From: a virus
DNA: 64,000 bases
Virus record (IMG/VR): IMGVR_UViG_3300032401_000690
Coordinates: 62,001-126,000 of that record
Reading direction: 5' to 3' (one strand)
Shown here: in pieces, positions 1 through 7,197 of the stretch
Layout of the letters: every line of letters starts with the position of its first letter
How positions within the stretch are numbered: the stretch's first letter is position 1
Notes under the pieces: model-generated
What the model was told of the DNA's origin: nothing
Databases searched by the model: none
What the model saw: the letters and a program-made list of their open reading frames with translations, nothing else
Made by a program: the position numbers and the translations under genes

Positions 1-1089
1 ATAAGTAATATTCTAACTATTAACACACCAGGAACACTTACTATTTCGGGAATAGTTTATAAACAATTAGGACTTTTTACTTATACGACTGGAACAATTA
101 TAGACACAACGGGTACTGTATCTGTGCAATCAATAACTTTAAACTTATCAGGATTTACATTCAGAAAATTACTTGTAAATAATACAATTACTTTAACGAG
201 TAATATCAACGCAACTACTTTTGGTACTTGGGGTGCTAATGTAATAACCTTTACATTAGGTGCTTTTTCACTTAATTTTACAAATCTTGAATTGGGTAAT
301 ACAGGTATAACCACATTACCAACCGCTTGGGTATGCCAAAATATAGAATTTGCAAATGGTGGAACTGGTACATTAAATACTAATTCTATTACTATTAACG
401 GTAATATTTTACAATCATCTATTGGTATTTATGGAGGAACTACAACTTTTACATATGCAGGAACTGGTAGTTGGACATCAACGAGTACAGGATATTTTAG
501 TAATACGTTTAATATCAACACTGCCGGTACATTAACTTTTATAAGTGGTAATATTGGAGGTGGGACATTTACTTACACATCAGGTACCGTTGTAACTACG
601 AGTTCAACTTTGACTATTAACGTATCAACAACATTAAATACTAATGGTATTACTTGGAATAATGTAACTTTATCTAATACAGCAATATATACATATACAA
701 TAAATTCTCCATTTGTTGGGACAGGGACTTTAACCATAGGAACAAGTACATCAACAATATTTGCAGGTACTGCAGGATTTACTTTTGGGATATTAACTAA
801 TGCATCAACCGTGGCAACATCAGTAACACTTGTTAATGGATTAACATACACCATAACATCATCATTAAATTGTTTTACAACTCGTAATGGGTCTTCATTA
901 TTATTTACATCTAATCACGCTACATTAACATCTAATTTAATATTTTCTGGGGGTGCTACTTGTAATGTCTTAGCAAATTTTACACGAATAAATGCAAGTG
1001 GTGGAAGACCTATAATGACTTTTAATGGAACATTAGTAGGTTGTTCTAATATTATTGAAAGACACGATTTTGTAACATATGGATATTAA
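1..1089 (+). CDS. Beta-rich repetitive tail fibre/adhesin, C-terminal part (5' end outside window)
   Basis: The reading frame is open from base 1, so the gene starts upstream of the window; a GTG at 124 is only an internal codon. The visible 362 residues are almost entirely Thr, Ser, Gly, Asn and Ile, with repeated short strands such as TLTISG, SITINGN and STLTINVS, and very few charged residues. This composition fits a beta-helix or beta-prism fibre shaft like those of phage tail fibres and bacterial adhesins. It ends with a more polar tail, IIERHDFVTYGY. No enzymatic motif was seen. It probably acts in host recognition, because it lies beside another surface-binding protein and glycosyltransferases. 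The adhesin class is inferred from composition, not from a named family. Confidence 0.6.
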   Translation: MSNILTINTPGTLTISGIVYKQLGLFTYTTGTIIDTTGTVSVQSITLNLSGFTFRKLLVNNTITLTSNINATTFGTWGANVITFTLGAFSLNFTNLELGNTGITTLPTAWVCQNIEFANGGTGTLNTNSITINGNILQSSIGIYGGTTTFTYAGTGSWTSTSTGYFSNTFNINTAGTLTFISGNIGGGTFTYTSGTVVTTSSTLTINVSTTLNTNGITWNNVTLSNTAIYTYTINSPFVGTGTLTIGTSTSTIFAGTAGFTFGILTNASTVATSVTLVNGLTYTITSSLNCFTTRNGSSLLFTSNHATLTSNLIFSGGATCNVLANFTRINASGGRPIMTFNGTLVGCSNIIERHDFVTYGY

Positions 1090-1095
1090 AATATA

Positions 1096-1119
1096 TGTGT
1101 GATTCAACATTCACGTATT
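1096..1119 (+). repeat. 24-base direct repeat, copy 1 (copy 2 at 1352-1375)
   Basis: The bases TGTGTGATTCAACATTCACG followed by TATT occur here, just after the stop of the adhesin gene, and identically at 1352-1375 inside the next coding sequence, where they encode the VCDSTFTYC region. A non-coding exact copy of coding sequence beside a fibre gene looks like the scar of a past recombination or a decayed gene start. Confidence 0.85.
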
Positions 1120-1188
1120 TTATGTTTGACCTTAATTTTTTAATAACACAAAATTATGTATATTTTGTTATATAACTTAAAATGTAAA

Positions 1189-1196
1189 TATTTATA
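1189..1196 (+). promoter_or_regulatory. TATTTATA element, candidate late promoter
   Basis: TATTTATA followed by an A-rich leader, 14 bases before a 17-codon ORF and about 100 bases before the BspA-like gene at 1294. The same octamer in the same orientation precedes many genes in the window, on both strands. Confidence 0.5.
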
Positions 1197-1209
1197 ACAA
1201 AACAAAATT

Positions 1210-1263
1210 ATGTCAGACATTTTATTGTTGTTGATAATTTTATTGATTTACTTAAAAGATTAA
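1210..1263 (+). CDS. Possible 17-residue hydrophobic leader peptide
   Basis: An ATG placed after the same A-rich leader (AACAAAACAAAATT) that precedes real genes here opens a 17-codon frame. It encodes MSDI followed by a run of Leu and Ile and ending YLKD. It fills the otherwise empty 1090-1293 interval and follows a TATTTATA element. It may be a leader peptide, a tiny membrane peptide or the remnant of a lost gene. The only support is its start context, so expression is uncertain. Confidence 0.25.
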   Translation: MSDILLLLIILLIYLKD

Positions 1264-1293
1264 CTAATTTATAAGAGTATAGTATAAATTAAA

Positions 1294-2652
1294 ATGCCAC
1301 ACACAATAGAAATAACAGGAGCAACCGGAACACCACCATATTCAGTATATGTGTGTGATTCAACATTCACGTATTGTTATGTAGTAACAGGATCAACAAT
1401 GATCCCCCCAACATTTATCTTTGATGTTCCATCACCATTAGATGTTGCTTCTTCAGTTATTGTTAAAATTGTTGATGCGAATGGTTGTGAAACGTTTGAA
1501 CCATATTCTTGTCCTCCGACACCAACACCAACACCAACAATTACACCAACACCATCATCAACACCAACGGATCTGTGTTATTGTTTAATGGCAGTTAATT
1601 CGTCTATGGTTGCCGGTTCGTTTGATTATATTGATTGTGATGGTGTTTTACAAAAAAATATACCAGTACCAATTGGTGTGACGTATTATGCGTGTGGTTG
1701 GGCACCTACCAATTTGGTTAATGTGAGTGTTGGAATTGGGAACTTATGTTCTTTGAGTAGTTGTGTTCCCCCATTACCAAGTATGTCGGCAACACCTACA
1801 CCTACACCAACACCTACACAAACACCATTACCTGTTGCCTTTGTAAGTCTTTGGAGAACATCAAATACGTCAGCAGGATCAAGTACAAGTACTCAAGTAA
1901 CATTACCGTTAAACTCGTCAGGAACATATAACTTTGTTGTTGATTGGGGTGATGGTGGTCCAACAGACACAATTACCGTTTGGAATGATCTTGCAACAAC
2001 ACACACATATGGAGTATCTGGTGACTACACAATTACAATTACGGGAATTATAAATGGATTTAGGTTTAATAATGTTGGTGACAAATTAAAACTATTAAAT
2101 GTTACACAATGGGGACCACTTAATGTTGGTAATCTTGGTAATTATTTTAGAGGTTGCTCAAATTTAGATTTAAGTAGTGTTTCGGATGTTTTAGATATGG
2201 TTGGGACAACTAATTGCATTGAGTTCTTTAGAGGTTGTAGTTCATTAACATCAATAAATAATTTAGAGTTTTGGGATGTATCGTCAGTAATATTTATGAA
2301 TGGTATGTTTAGTCAATGTACTACGTTTAATCATAATATCTCAACTTGGAATGTATCTTCAGTAACAAATATGAATAGTATGTTTGTTGTAAGCACATCA
2401 TTTGATCAAGATCTAGGTTCGTGGGATGTTTCATTAGTAACCACTATGTTATTAATGTTTGGTTCGGCAACGTTATCAACACCAAATTACGATTCACTTT
2501 TAAATGGTTGGGCATCACTCGGAGGTTCATTACAAAGTGGTGTATCGTTTAACGGAGGAAATTCTGTTTATACGATTGCAACATCCGGTGTTAGTAGAGT
2601 ATACCTTACTGGTACCAAATTATGGACAATAAGTGATGGTGGTGGAATTTAA
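1294..2652 (+). CDS. BspA/DUF285-like surface protein with PT-rich linkers and a PKD-like domain
   Basis: The protein has 452 residues. The N-terminal ~75 residues form a small domain, followed by a PTPTPT linker (about 76-92), a Cys-containing domain (about 93-160), a second PT linker (about 164-180) and a PKD-like strand set containing VDWGDGG and a later HTYGVSGDY. The C-terminal half (about 255-450) carries repeats of the form MF..C..FN..IS.WNVSSVTNM..MF, typical of the BspA-like DUF285 leucine-rich repeat found in bacterial surface proteins. No signal peptide is visible, as expected for a virion protein. It probably binds a host surface ligand at a fibre tip; the DUF285 repeats are seen, the binding role is inferred. 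The DNA encoding the linkers is a short ACACCA-type tandem repeat prone to length change. Confidence 0.75.
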   Translation: MPHTIEITGATGTPPYSVYVCDSTFTYCYVVTGSTMIPPTFIFDVPSPLDVASSVIVKIVDANGCETFEPYSCPPTPTPTPTITPTPSSTPTDLCYCLMAVNSSMVAGSFDYIDCDGVLQKNIPVPIGVTYYACGWAPTNLVNVSVGIGNLCSLSSCVPPLPSMSATPTPTPTPTQTPLPVAFVSLWRTSNTSAGSSTSTQVTLPLNSSGTYNFVVDWGDGGPTDTITVWNDLATTHTYGVSGDYTITITGIINGFRFNNVGDKLKLLNVTQWGPLNVGNLGNYFRGCSNLDLSSVSDVLDMVGTTNCIEFFRGCSSLTSINNLEFWDVSSVIFMNGMFSQCTTFNHNISTWNVSSVTNMNSMFVVSTSFDQDLGSWDVSLVTTMLLMFGSATLSTPNYDSLLNGWASLGGSLQSGVSFNGGNSVYTIATSGVSRVYLTGTKLWTISDGGGI

Positions 2653-2704
2653 ATTTCTTATTTAGTTTTTTAATTAGTTTTTTATTTTTATCTAAAACTA
2701 ATTA

Positions 2705-3952
2705 ATGAAGATTTTTATTCAAATCGCTTCCTATCGTGATCCCCAACTTAACTTAACAATCAAAGATTGTATTGAAAATTCTAAACACCCAAAAAATTTA
2801 GTATTTGGGATAACTAATCAATACCACCCTGACGATAATTTTAATATTGACGAATTCCAAAATGATAAAAGATTTAGGATAGAAAATGTTTTATATTCGG
2901 AATCCAAAGGGGCTTGTTGGGCTCGGAATTTACTACAACAAAGATATGGTGGTGAAACGTACACACTACAAATTGATTCTCACATGAGGTTTGCCCCTAA
3001 TTGGGATGTTGAGATGATAAAAATGATTAAACAACTCCAAAAGAAGGGACATAAAAAACCTTTATTGACGGGGTATGTTTCTTCGTTTGACCCCGATAAT
3101 GATCCTGAAGGTAGGGTACAAGAACCTTGGAGAATGTCTTTTGATAGGTTTATACCTGAATCACCAATTTTTTTCTTACCCGAAGTAATTCCAAATTGGA
3201 AATCATTAACCGAACCAATACCATCAAGATTTTATTCCGCACACTTTTGTTTCACACTAGGACAATTTGCTTATGAAGTTCAGCATGATAAAAATTATTA
3301 TTTTCACGGTGAAGAAATATCCATAGGTGTTAGAGCATTCACCCACGGTTACGATCTGTTTCATATACATAAAGTTTTAATTTGGCACGAATATACCAGA
3401 AAAAATCGTATAAAATCTTGGGATGATGATAAGGTATGGTACGAAAAAAACAACAATTCACATTTAAGAAATAAAAAATTATTCTCAATGGATGGTGAAG
3501 TTTATAACTCAGAAGAATTTGGGATCTATGGTTTTGGAACTGAAAGAACATTAAAAGATTATGAACAATATTCTGGTGTTTTATTCTCAAAACGAGCAGT
3601 TCAACAATATACAATTGATAAACAATACCCCCCAAACCCATATACATACAACACAGAAGAAGAATGGTTAGATAGTTTTACGTCGGTATTCAAACATTGT
3701 ATTGACGTATCATTTAGTAGTGTTCCTGAAACTGATTATGATTTTTGGGTTGTAGCATTTCACAACGAAAAGGATGAAACATTACATAGACAAGATGCCG
3801 ATGTGAATGAAATAAACAGAATGAAACAAGACCCTGATGGATATTGTAAAGTATGGAGAGAGTTTAATACAACAGAAAAACCAAAGTATTGGGTTGTTTG
3901 GCCACATAGTTTATCAAAGGGGTGGTGCGAAAGAATAACAGGAAATTTATAA
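2705..3952 (+). CDS. GT60-like glycosyltransferase (GlcNAc-transferase, Skp1 type)
   Basis: The 415-residue product starts MKIFIQIASYRDPQL, the characteristic opening of the GT60/GlcNAc family (polypeptide alpha-GlcNAc transferases related to Dictyostelium Skp1 transferase). The metal-binding motif appears as QIDSHMRFAPNWD with DSH at residues 91-93. The conserved H-G-EE segment and W-HEYTR occur around residues 200-232. Members transfer a sugar from UDP-GlcNAc to an acceptor hydroxyl. It is followed with almost no gap by two further glycosyltransferases, so the three are probably co-expressed. The target could be a phage structural protein, phage DNA or a host surface glycan; the sequence does not say which. 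Family assignment is fairly sure; substrate is inferred. Confidence 0.75.
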   Translation: MKIFIQIASYRDPQLNLTIKDCIENSKHPKNLVFGITNQYHPDDNFNIDEFQNDKRFRIENVLYSESKGACWARNLLQQRYGGETYTLQIDSHMRFAPNWDVEMIKMIKQLQKKGHKKPLLTGYVSSFDPDNDPEGRVQEPWRMSFDRFIPESPIFFLPEVIPNWKSLTEPIPSRFYSAHFCFTLGQFAYEVQHDKNYYFHGEEISIGVRAFTHGYDLFHIHKVLIWHEYTRKNRIKSWDDDKVWYEKNNNSHLRNKKLFSMDGEVYNSEEFGIYGFGTERTLKDYEQYSGVLFSKRAVQQYTIDKQYPPNPYTYNTEEEWLDSFTSVFKHCIDVSFSSVPETDYDFWVVAFHNEKDETLHRQDADVNEINRMKQDPDGYCKVWREFNTTEKPKYWVVWPHSLSKGWCERITGNL

Positions 3953-3955
3953 GGT

Positions 3956-4633
3956 ATGGAAATATTAGGAATTAAAATATCTAATAGAGGTTATTTTATT
4001 AATCTACCTGAAAGTATTGATAGATTGGAGAATGTTAATCAACAAATCATTAAATACGAATTAAAAAATTTAGAACGGGTTGAGGCAGTTACGGATCCTT
4101 GGCATCAAACATCTTGTACCAAAAGTCATAAAAAAGTTTTTGAGATTGCAAAATCAAGAAACGAAGAAATAATTACAGTATTTGAGGACGACTTTCAAAT
4201 TAACGATAAAATTAAATATTATAAAAATCAGGTTGATTTGTTACCAAAATTAGAAATGGTATTTAATGATTTAAAAATGGTTGAATGGGATGTTCTTTTG
4301 TTGGGTTGTAATCCAAAGTCGGATATCACCCCAATTACAAAACATTTAGGTGTTATTGATAAATGTTCTGGTGGGTGGGCATATATCATCAAAAAGAATG
4401 CATATGAATATATTCTAAATAATTTTGATTATAATAGAGATAGATTAGCAATTGATGATATTTTACCTTTATTAAACACTTGTGGGTTTAAAACAATAAC
4501 AACAATACCCATGTTGGTTCATCACGCAATTGGTTTTGAATCCACATTAGAACGAAAAGGCCCTGTTAATTACACCATTTGGATTGAGGGTAGTTGGGAT
4601 AAACATTATTATGGTATAACCAAAGAAATATGA
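3956..4633 (+). CDS. GT25-like glycosyltransferase (LPS galactosyltransferase type)
   Basis: The protein has 225 residues. The opening GYFINLPESIDRLENV matches the (FV)INL..S.DR start of GT25 enzymes. SCTKSHKKVFEIA and VFEDDFQIND (about 73-82) supply the S.(G/K)SH and E-D-D motifs that bind nucleotide sugar and metal. GGWAYIIKKNAYEYIL (about 139-154) matches the conserved G..aYli...A..il region. GT25 enzymes usually add galactose or glucose to LPS cores or to hydroxylysine. The gene starts three bases after the previous stop and overlaps the next start by four bases (ATGA), so translation of the cluster is probably coupled. Confidence 0.7.
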   Translation: MEILGIKISNRGYFINLPESIDRLENVNQQIIKYELKNLERVEAVTDPWHQTSCTKSHKKVFEIAKSRNEEIITVFEDDFQINDKIKYYKNQVDLLPKLEMVFNDLKMVEWDVLLLGCNPKSDITPITKHLGVIDKCSGGWAYIIKKNAYEYILNNFDYNRDRLAIDDILPLLNTCGFKTITTIPMLVHHAIGFESTLERKGPVNYTIWIEGSWDKHYYGITKEI

Positions 4634-6312
4634 TAACATTAGTAACAGGTTTATGGGATATAGGTAGAGGAGACCTTGATGAAGGTTGGTCAAGATCATA
4701 CCAACATTATTTGGATAAATTCAAAGAGTTGTTAAGTGTAAACAATAACCTCATCATTTTTGGTGATCAAGAGTTAAAAACTTTTGTGTCTCAACATAGA
4801 GACGATAATAATACCCAATTTATTTTGAGGGATTTAAGTTGGTTTAAAAATAATGAATACTACCCAATCATACAATCAATACGAACAAACCCAGAATGGT
4901 TTAACCAAGTTGGTTGGTTAGGTGGATCAACACAATCAAAATTGGAAATGTATAATCCTTTAGTTATGTCTAAAGTGTTTTTACTTAACGATGCAAAAAT
5001 ATTGGATAAGTTTAATTCTGATAAATTGTTTTGGATTGATGCTGGTTTAACAAATACCGTTCATCCAGGGTATTTTACTCACGATAAAGTATTGGATAAA
5101 ATTGATAAGTTATCTGATAAATTTTTATTTGTTTCTTTCCCATATGATGCGGAAACTGAAGTTCACGGGTTTAACTATAATGAAATGAAACGACTAACAA
5201 ATGCAACACCTAATATTGTTTGTCGTGGAGGATTTTTTGGTGGAGATAAGGATACAATATCACAAATGAATAGTTTGTATTATGGAATATTATTGGATAC
5301 CCTTAAACGGGGATTTATGGGAACAGAAGAAAGTTTATTCACAATACTTACTTATCAATATCCAAGTTTAATTGATTATTGTGAAATCAATTCAGATGGT
5401 TTAGTGTATAAATTTTTTGAGGATGTTAAAGATAATACAACAAATGTTAAAAATTTTAATTCAAACCCCATTGTTAATAAAACCAATAATAATAGGTTAG
5501 ACACTTCAAAAGTTGGTCTTTACGTTATAACATTTAATTCCCCAAAACAGTTTGAAACTTTAATTCAAAGTATGTTAGATTATGATCCTAATTTTATTAC
5601 ACGAACCAAAAAGTTTTTACTTGATAATTCAACCGACTTAACAACAACACCAAGATATATTGAACTATGTGATGAGTATGGGTTTGAACATATAAAGAAA
5701 GTTAATTTAGGTATTTGTGGGGGGAGACAATTTGTTTCAGACCATTTTAATGATTCCGATTTGGAAGTCGGAATATGGTCAGAAGATGATATGTTTTTTC
5801 AGAATAAACCGGGTGAAACTTGTCGTAATGGTTTTAATCGTTACACACCAAATTTATATCAAAAGTGTTTAGAAATATTAAAAAAAGAAAATTTTGATAT
5901 GCTCAAGTTAAATTTCACCGAATTTTACGGTGATAATTCAGTTTGTTGGCCGTGGTATAACACACCCCAAGATTTTAGACAAAAACATTGGACAAACAAT
6001 CCTACATTACCGGTGCAAGGGTTAGACCCTAACGCACCTTTAACAGAATTTAAAAATATTAAATCACATAAAGGTTTACCTTACGCGACAGGTGAAATTT
6101 ACTATTGTAATTGGACTCATTTTATTACAAAAGAAGGTAATCGTAAAATGTTCCAAGATACAAAATTCCAACATCCTTTTGAGAATACTTGGATGTCCCA
6201 CATTTATCAAGAAACCATAAAAGGAAAAATTAAGTCAGGATTGTTGTTATTAACACCAATAGAACATAAAAGATTTGATCACTATGACGGATCATTAAGA
6301 AAAGAATGTTAA
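4630..6312 (+). CDS. Two-domain glycosyltransferase: HtrL/YibB-like plus GT2-like
   Basis: The protein has 560 residues. Residues 1 to about 270 resemble the HtrL/YibB family (also WlaTC-type) of putative glycosyltransferases: LVTGLWDIGR at the start, RDLSWF near 75 and FWIDAGLTNT near 135, which carries the acidic metal-binding motif. From about residue 294 a second Rossmann-like module begins with VGLYVITFNSPKQFETL and contains WSEDDMFF near 383, an aspartate-rich motif as in GT2/GT-A transferases. It is therefore a fusion of two transferase domains. It overlaps the upstream gene by four bases and ends the three-gene sugar-transfer cluster. Acceptor unknown. Confidence 0.6.
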   Translation: MITLVTGLWDIGRGDLDEGWSRSYQHYLDKFKELLSVNNNLIIFGDQELKTFVSQHRDDNNTQFILRDLSWFKNNEYYPIIQSIRTNPEWFNQVGWLGGSTQSKLEMYNPLVMSKVFLLNDAKILDKFNSDKLFWIDAGLTNTVHPGYFTHDKVLDKIDKLSDKFLFVSFPYDAETEVHGFNYNEMKRLTNATPNIVCRGGFFGGDKDTISQMNSLYYGILLDTLKRGFMGTEESLFTILTYQYPSLIDYCEINSDGLVYKFFEDVKDNTTNVKNFNSNPIVNKTNNNRLDTSKVGLYVITFNSPKQFETLIQSMLDYDPNFITRTKKFLLDNSTDLTTTPRYIELCDEYGFEHIKKVNLGICGGRQFVSDHFNDSDLEVGIWSEDDMFFQNKPGETCRNGFNRYTPNLYQKCLEILKKENFDMLKLNFTEFYGDNSVCWPWYNTPQDFRQKHWTNNPTLPVQGLDPNAPLTEFKNIKSHKGLPYATGEIYYCNWTHFITKEGNRKMFQDTKFQHPFENTWMSHIYQETIKGKIKSGLLLLTPIEHKRFDHYDGSLRKEC

Positions 6313-6327
6313 AATGTATTATTGATA

Positions 6328-6335
6328 TATTTATA
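6328..6335 (+). promoter_or_regulatory. TATTTATA element, candidate late promoter
   Basis: TATTTATA followed by GTAAAAACTATAA, 13 bases upstream of the ATG at 6349. Confidence 0.5.
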
Positions 6336-6348
6336 GTAAAAACTATAA

Positions 6349-6765
6349 ATGGAATTCTACCTTAAACGAAATGCTACGTTACCCGTTTTAAAACTCCAAA
6401 TAACGAAAGACGGAAGAAGTGACTATAATAAATTTATGGATATGATCGAAACCTCGGCGATTTTCTTTTCTATGGTAAATACTGAAACGGGAATACCCAA
6501 GATCACAACAAGGGCTGCCGGGTTTGTTGAAAAAATACAACTTGAACCAAATGCAACACCCGAATATTATATCTATTATAAATTTACATCAAGGGATACA
6601 AATAAGGTTGGTAGATATGAAGGTCAATTCTTATTAAGAAATGATGAGGGAACATTAATTTTACCGATCAGAGAACAATTATTTATCAATATCCAAGAAA
6701 GTTTTATTGCTGATGACCTACCTTATGAGAGTTGTTATGTTATTGAATTTCCTTGTTGTAATTAA
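6349..6765 (+). CDS. Small beta-rich conserved phage protein, possibly a fibre/baseplate adaptor
   Basis: The 138-residue product has no motif I can name with confidence. The middle (about 45-115) alternates hydrophobic and polar residues and contains YYIYYKFTSRDTNKVGRYEGQF. This resembles the Y..F...T...G.Y...F pattern of N-terminal domains in phage baseplate upper proteins (BppU-like), an Ig-like fold. It lies between the glycosyltransferase cluster and another small gene and has its own TATTTATA element. Structural role is inferred from fold-like pattern and neighbours only. Confidence 0.35.
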   Translation: MEFYLKRNATLPVLKLQITKDGRSDYNKFMDMIETSAIFFSMVNTETGIPKITTRAAGFVEKIQLEPNATPEYYIYYKFTSRDTNKVGRYEGQFLLRNDEGTLILPIREQLFINIQESFIADDLPYESCYVIEFPCCN

Positions 6766-6786
6766 AAACATTCACTAAAATCGGTA

Positions 6787-6794
6787 TATTTATA
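6787..6794 (+). promoter_or_regulatory. TATTTATA element, candidate late promoter
   Basis: CGGTATATTTATATAAAAAC, 30 bases upstream of the ATG at 6825; the longer context CGGTATATTTATA is shared with the element upstream of the tail tube gene. Confidence 0.55.
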
Positions 6795-6824
6795 TAAAAA
6801 CATAAAACAAACAAAACAAAAAAA

Positions 6825-7061
6825 ATGAAAGTAGAAATTGCGAACCCAAAAACTATGGTTGTTGTTGCTGAACAAACAAAAACATTTAACTCATTAACAA
6901 TCAGACGTATGGTTGATTTCCCAGGACAAAAAAAGGTTATCGTTCATATTGAGGAAGCAAACGAACCTGTTGTATTATGGGAAGGTGCCTCTTATGACGC
7001 TATTGGTGAATGGACAAATGCTGATGTTATTGCTAAATTAAACACACTTTACACGGCATAA
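6825..7061 (+). CDS. Small protein of unknown function (78 aa)
   Basis: Not recognised. It is 78 residues, soluble, with a likely mixed alpha/beta fold: MKVEIANPKTMVVV, then RRMVDFPGQKKVIVHIEE, and a C-terminal helix ADVIAKLNTLYTA. The A-rich leader AAACAAACAAAACAAAAAAAATG is the non-Shine-Dalgarno start context shared by strongly expressed genes here, such as the sheath. A strong hairpin terminator follows the stop, so it is likely an abundant single transcript product. Confidence 0.65.
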   Translation: MKVEIANPKTMVVVAEQTKTFNSLTIRRMVDFPGQKKVIVHIEEANEPVVLWEGASYDAIGEWTNADVIAKLNTLYTA

Positions 7062-7070
7062 GAAATATTT

Positions 7071-7125
7071 AATATCCCCCGATGTTATTTAATGTTGGGG
7101 GGATATTGATAACCAACCTTTTTTA
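7071..7125 (+). terminator. Rho-independent terminator
   Basis: AATATCCCCC (7071-7080) pairs with GGGGGATATT (7098-7107); a T-run follows at 7119-7124. It separates the small gene from the polymerase gene. Confidence 0.75.
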
Positions 7126-7151
7126 TAATATATTTAAGTGTATAAGGTAAA

Positions 7152-7168
7152 TGTCGGCAAGTACGACA
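7152..7168 (+). promoter_or_regulatory. Hairpin in the leader of the polymerase mRNA, possible translational operator
   Basis: TGTCG (7152-7156) can pair with CGACA (7164-7168) around a seven-base loop GCAAGTA, about 30 bases before the polymerase start. T4 and RB69 gp43 repress their own translation by binding a short hairpin with an eight-base loop in the same place. The hairpin is seen; the operator role is inference. Confidence 0.3.
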
Positions 7169-7197
7169 GATAATGAACCAAACTTAAATATATTAAA

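Noticed and set aside
573-854. Minus-strand frame within the adhesin
   Set aside because: It arises from the repetitive Thr/Asn-rich coding strand and has no start context or motif.
2672-2703. AATTAGTTTT / AAAACTAATT hairpin as a terminator
   Set aside because: The stem is ten A/T-rich pairs with a 12-base loop and runs directly into the next start codon without a T-run; it could be a weak translational element, but nothing else supports it.
3339-3647. Minus-strand open frame inside the GT60-like gene
   Set aside because: It is a shadow frame with unusual composition; the plus-strand frame carries the family motifs. The same holds for other opposite-strand frames such as 7389-7763, 16239-16652 and 47491-47919.
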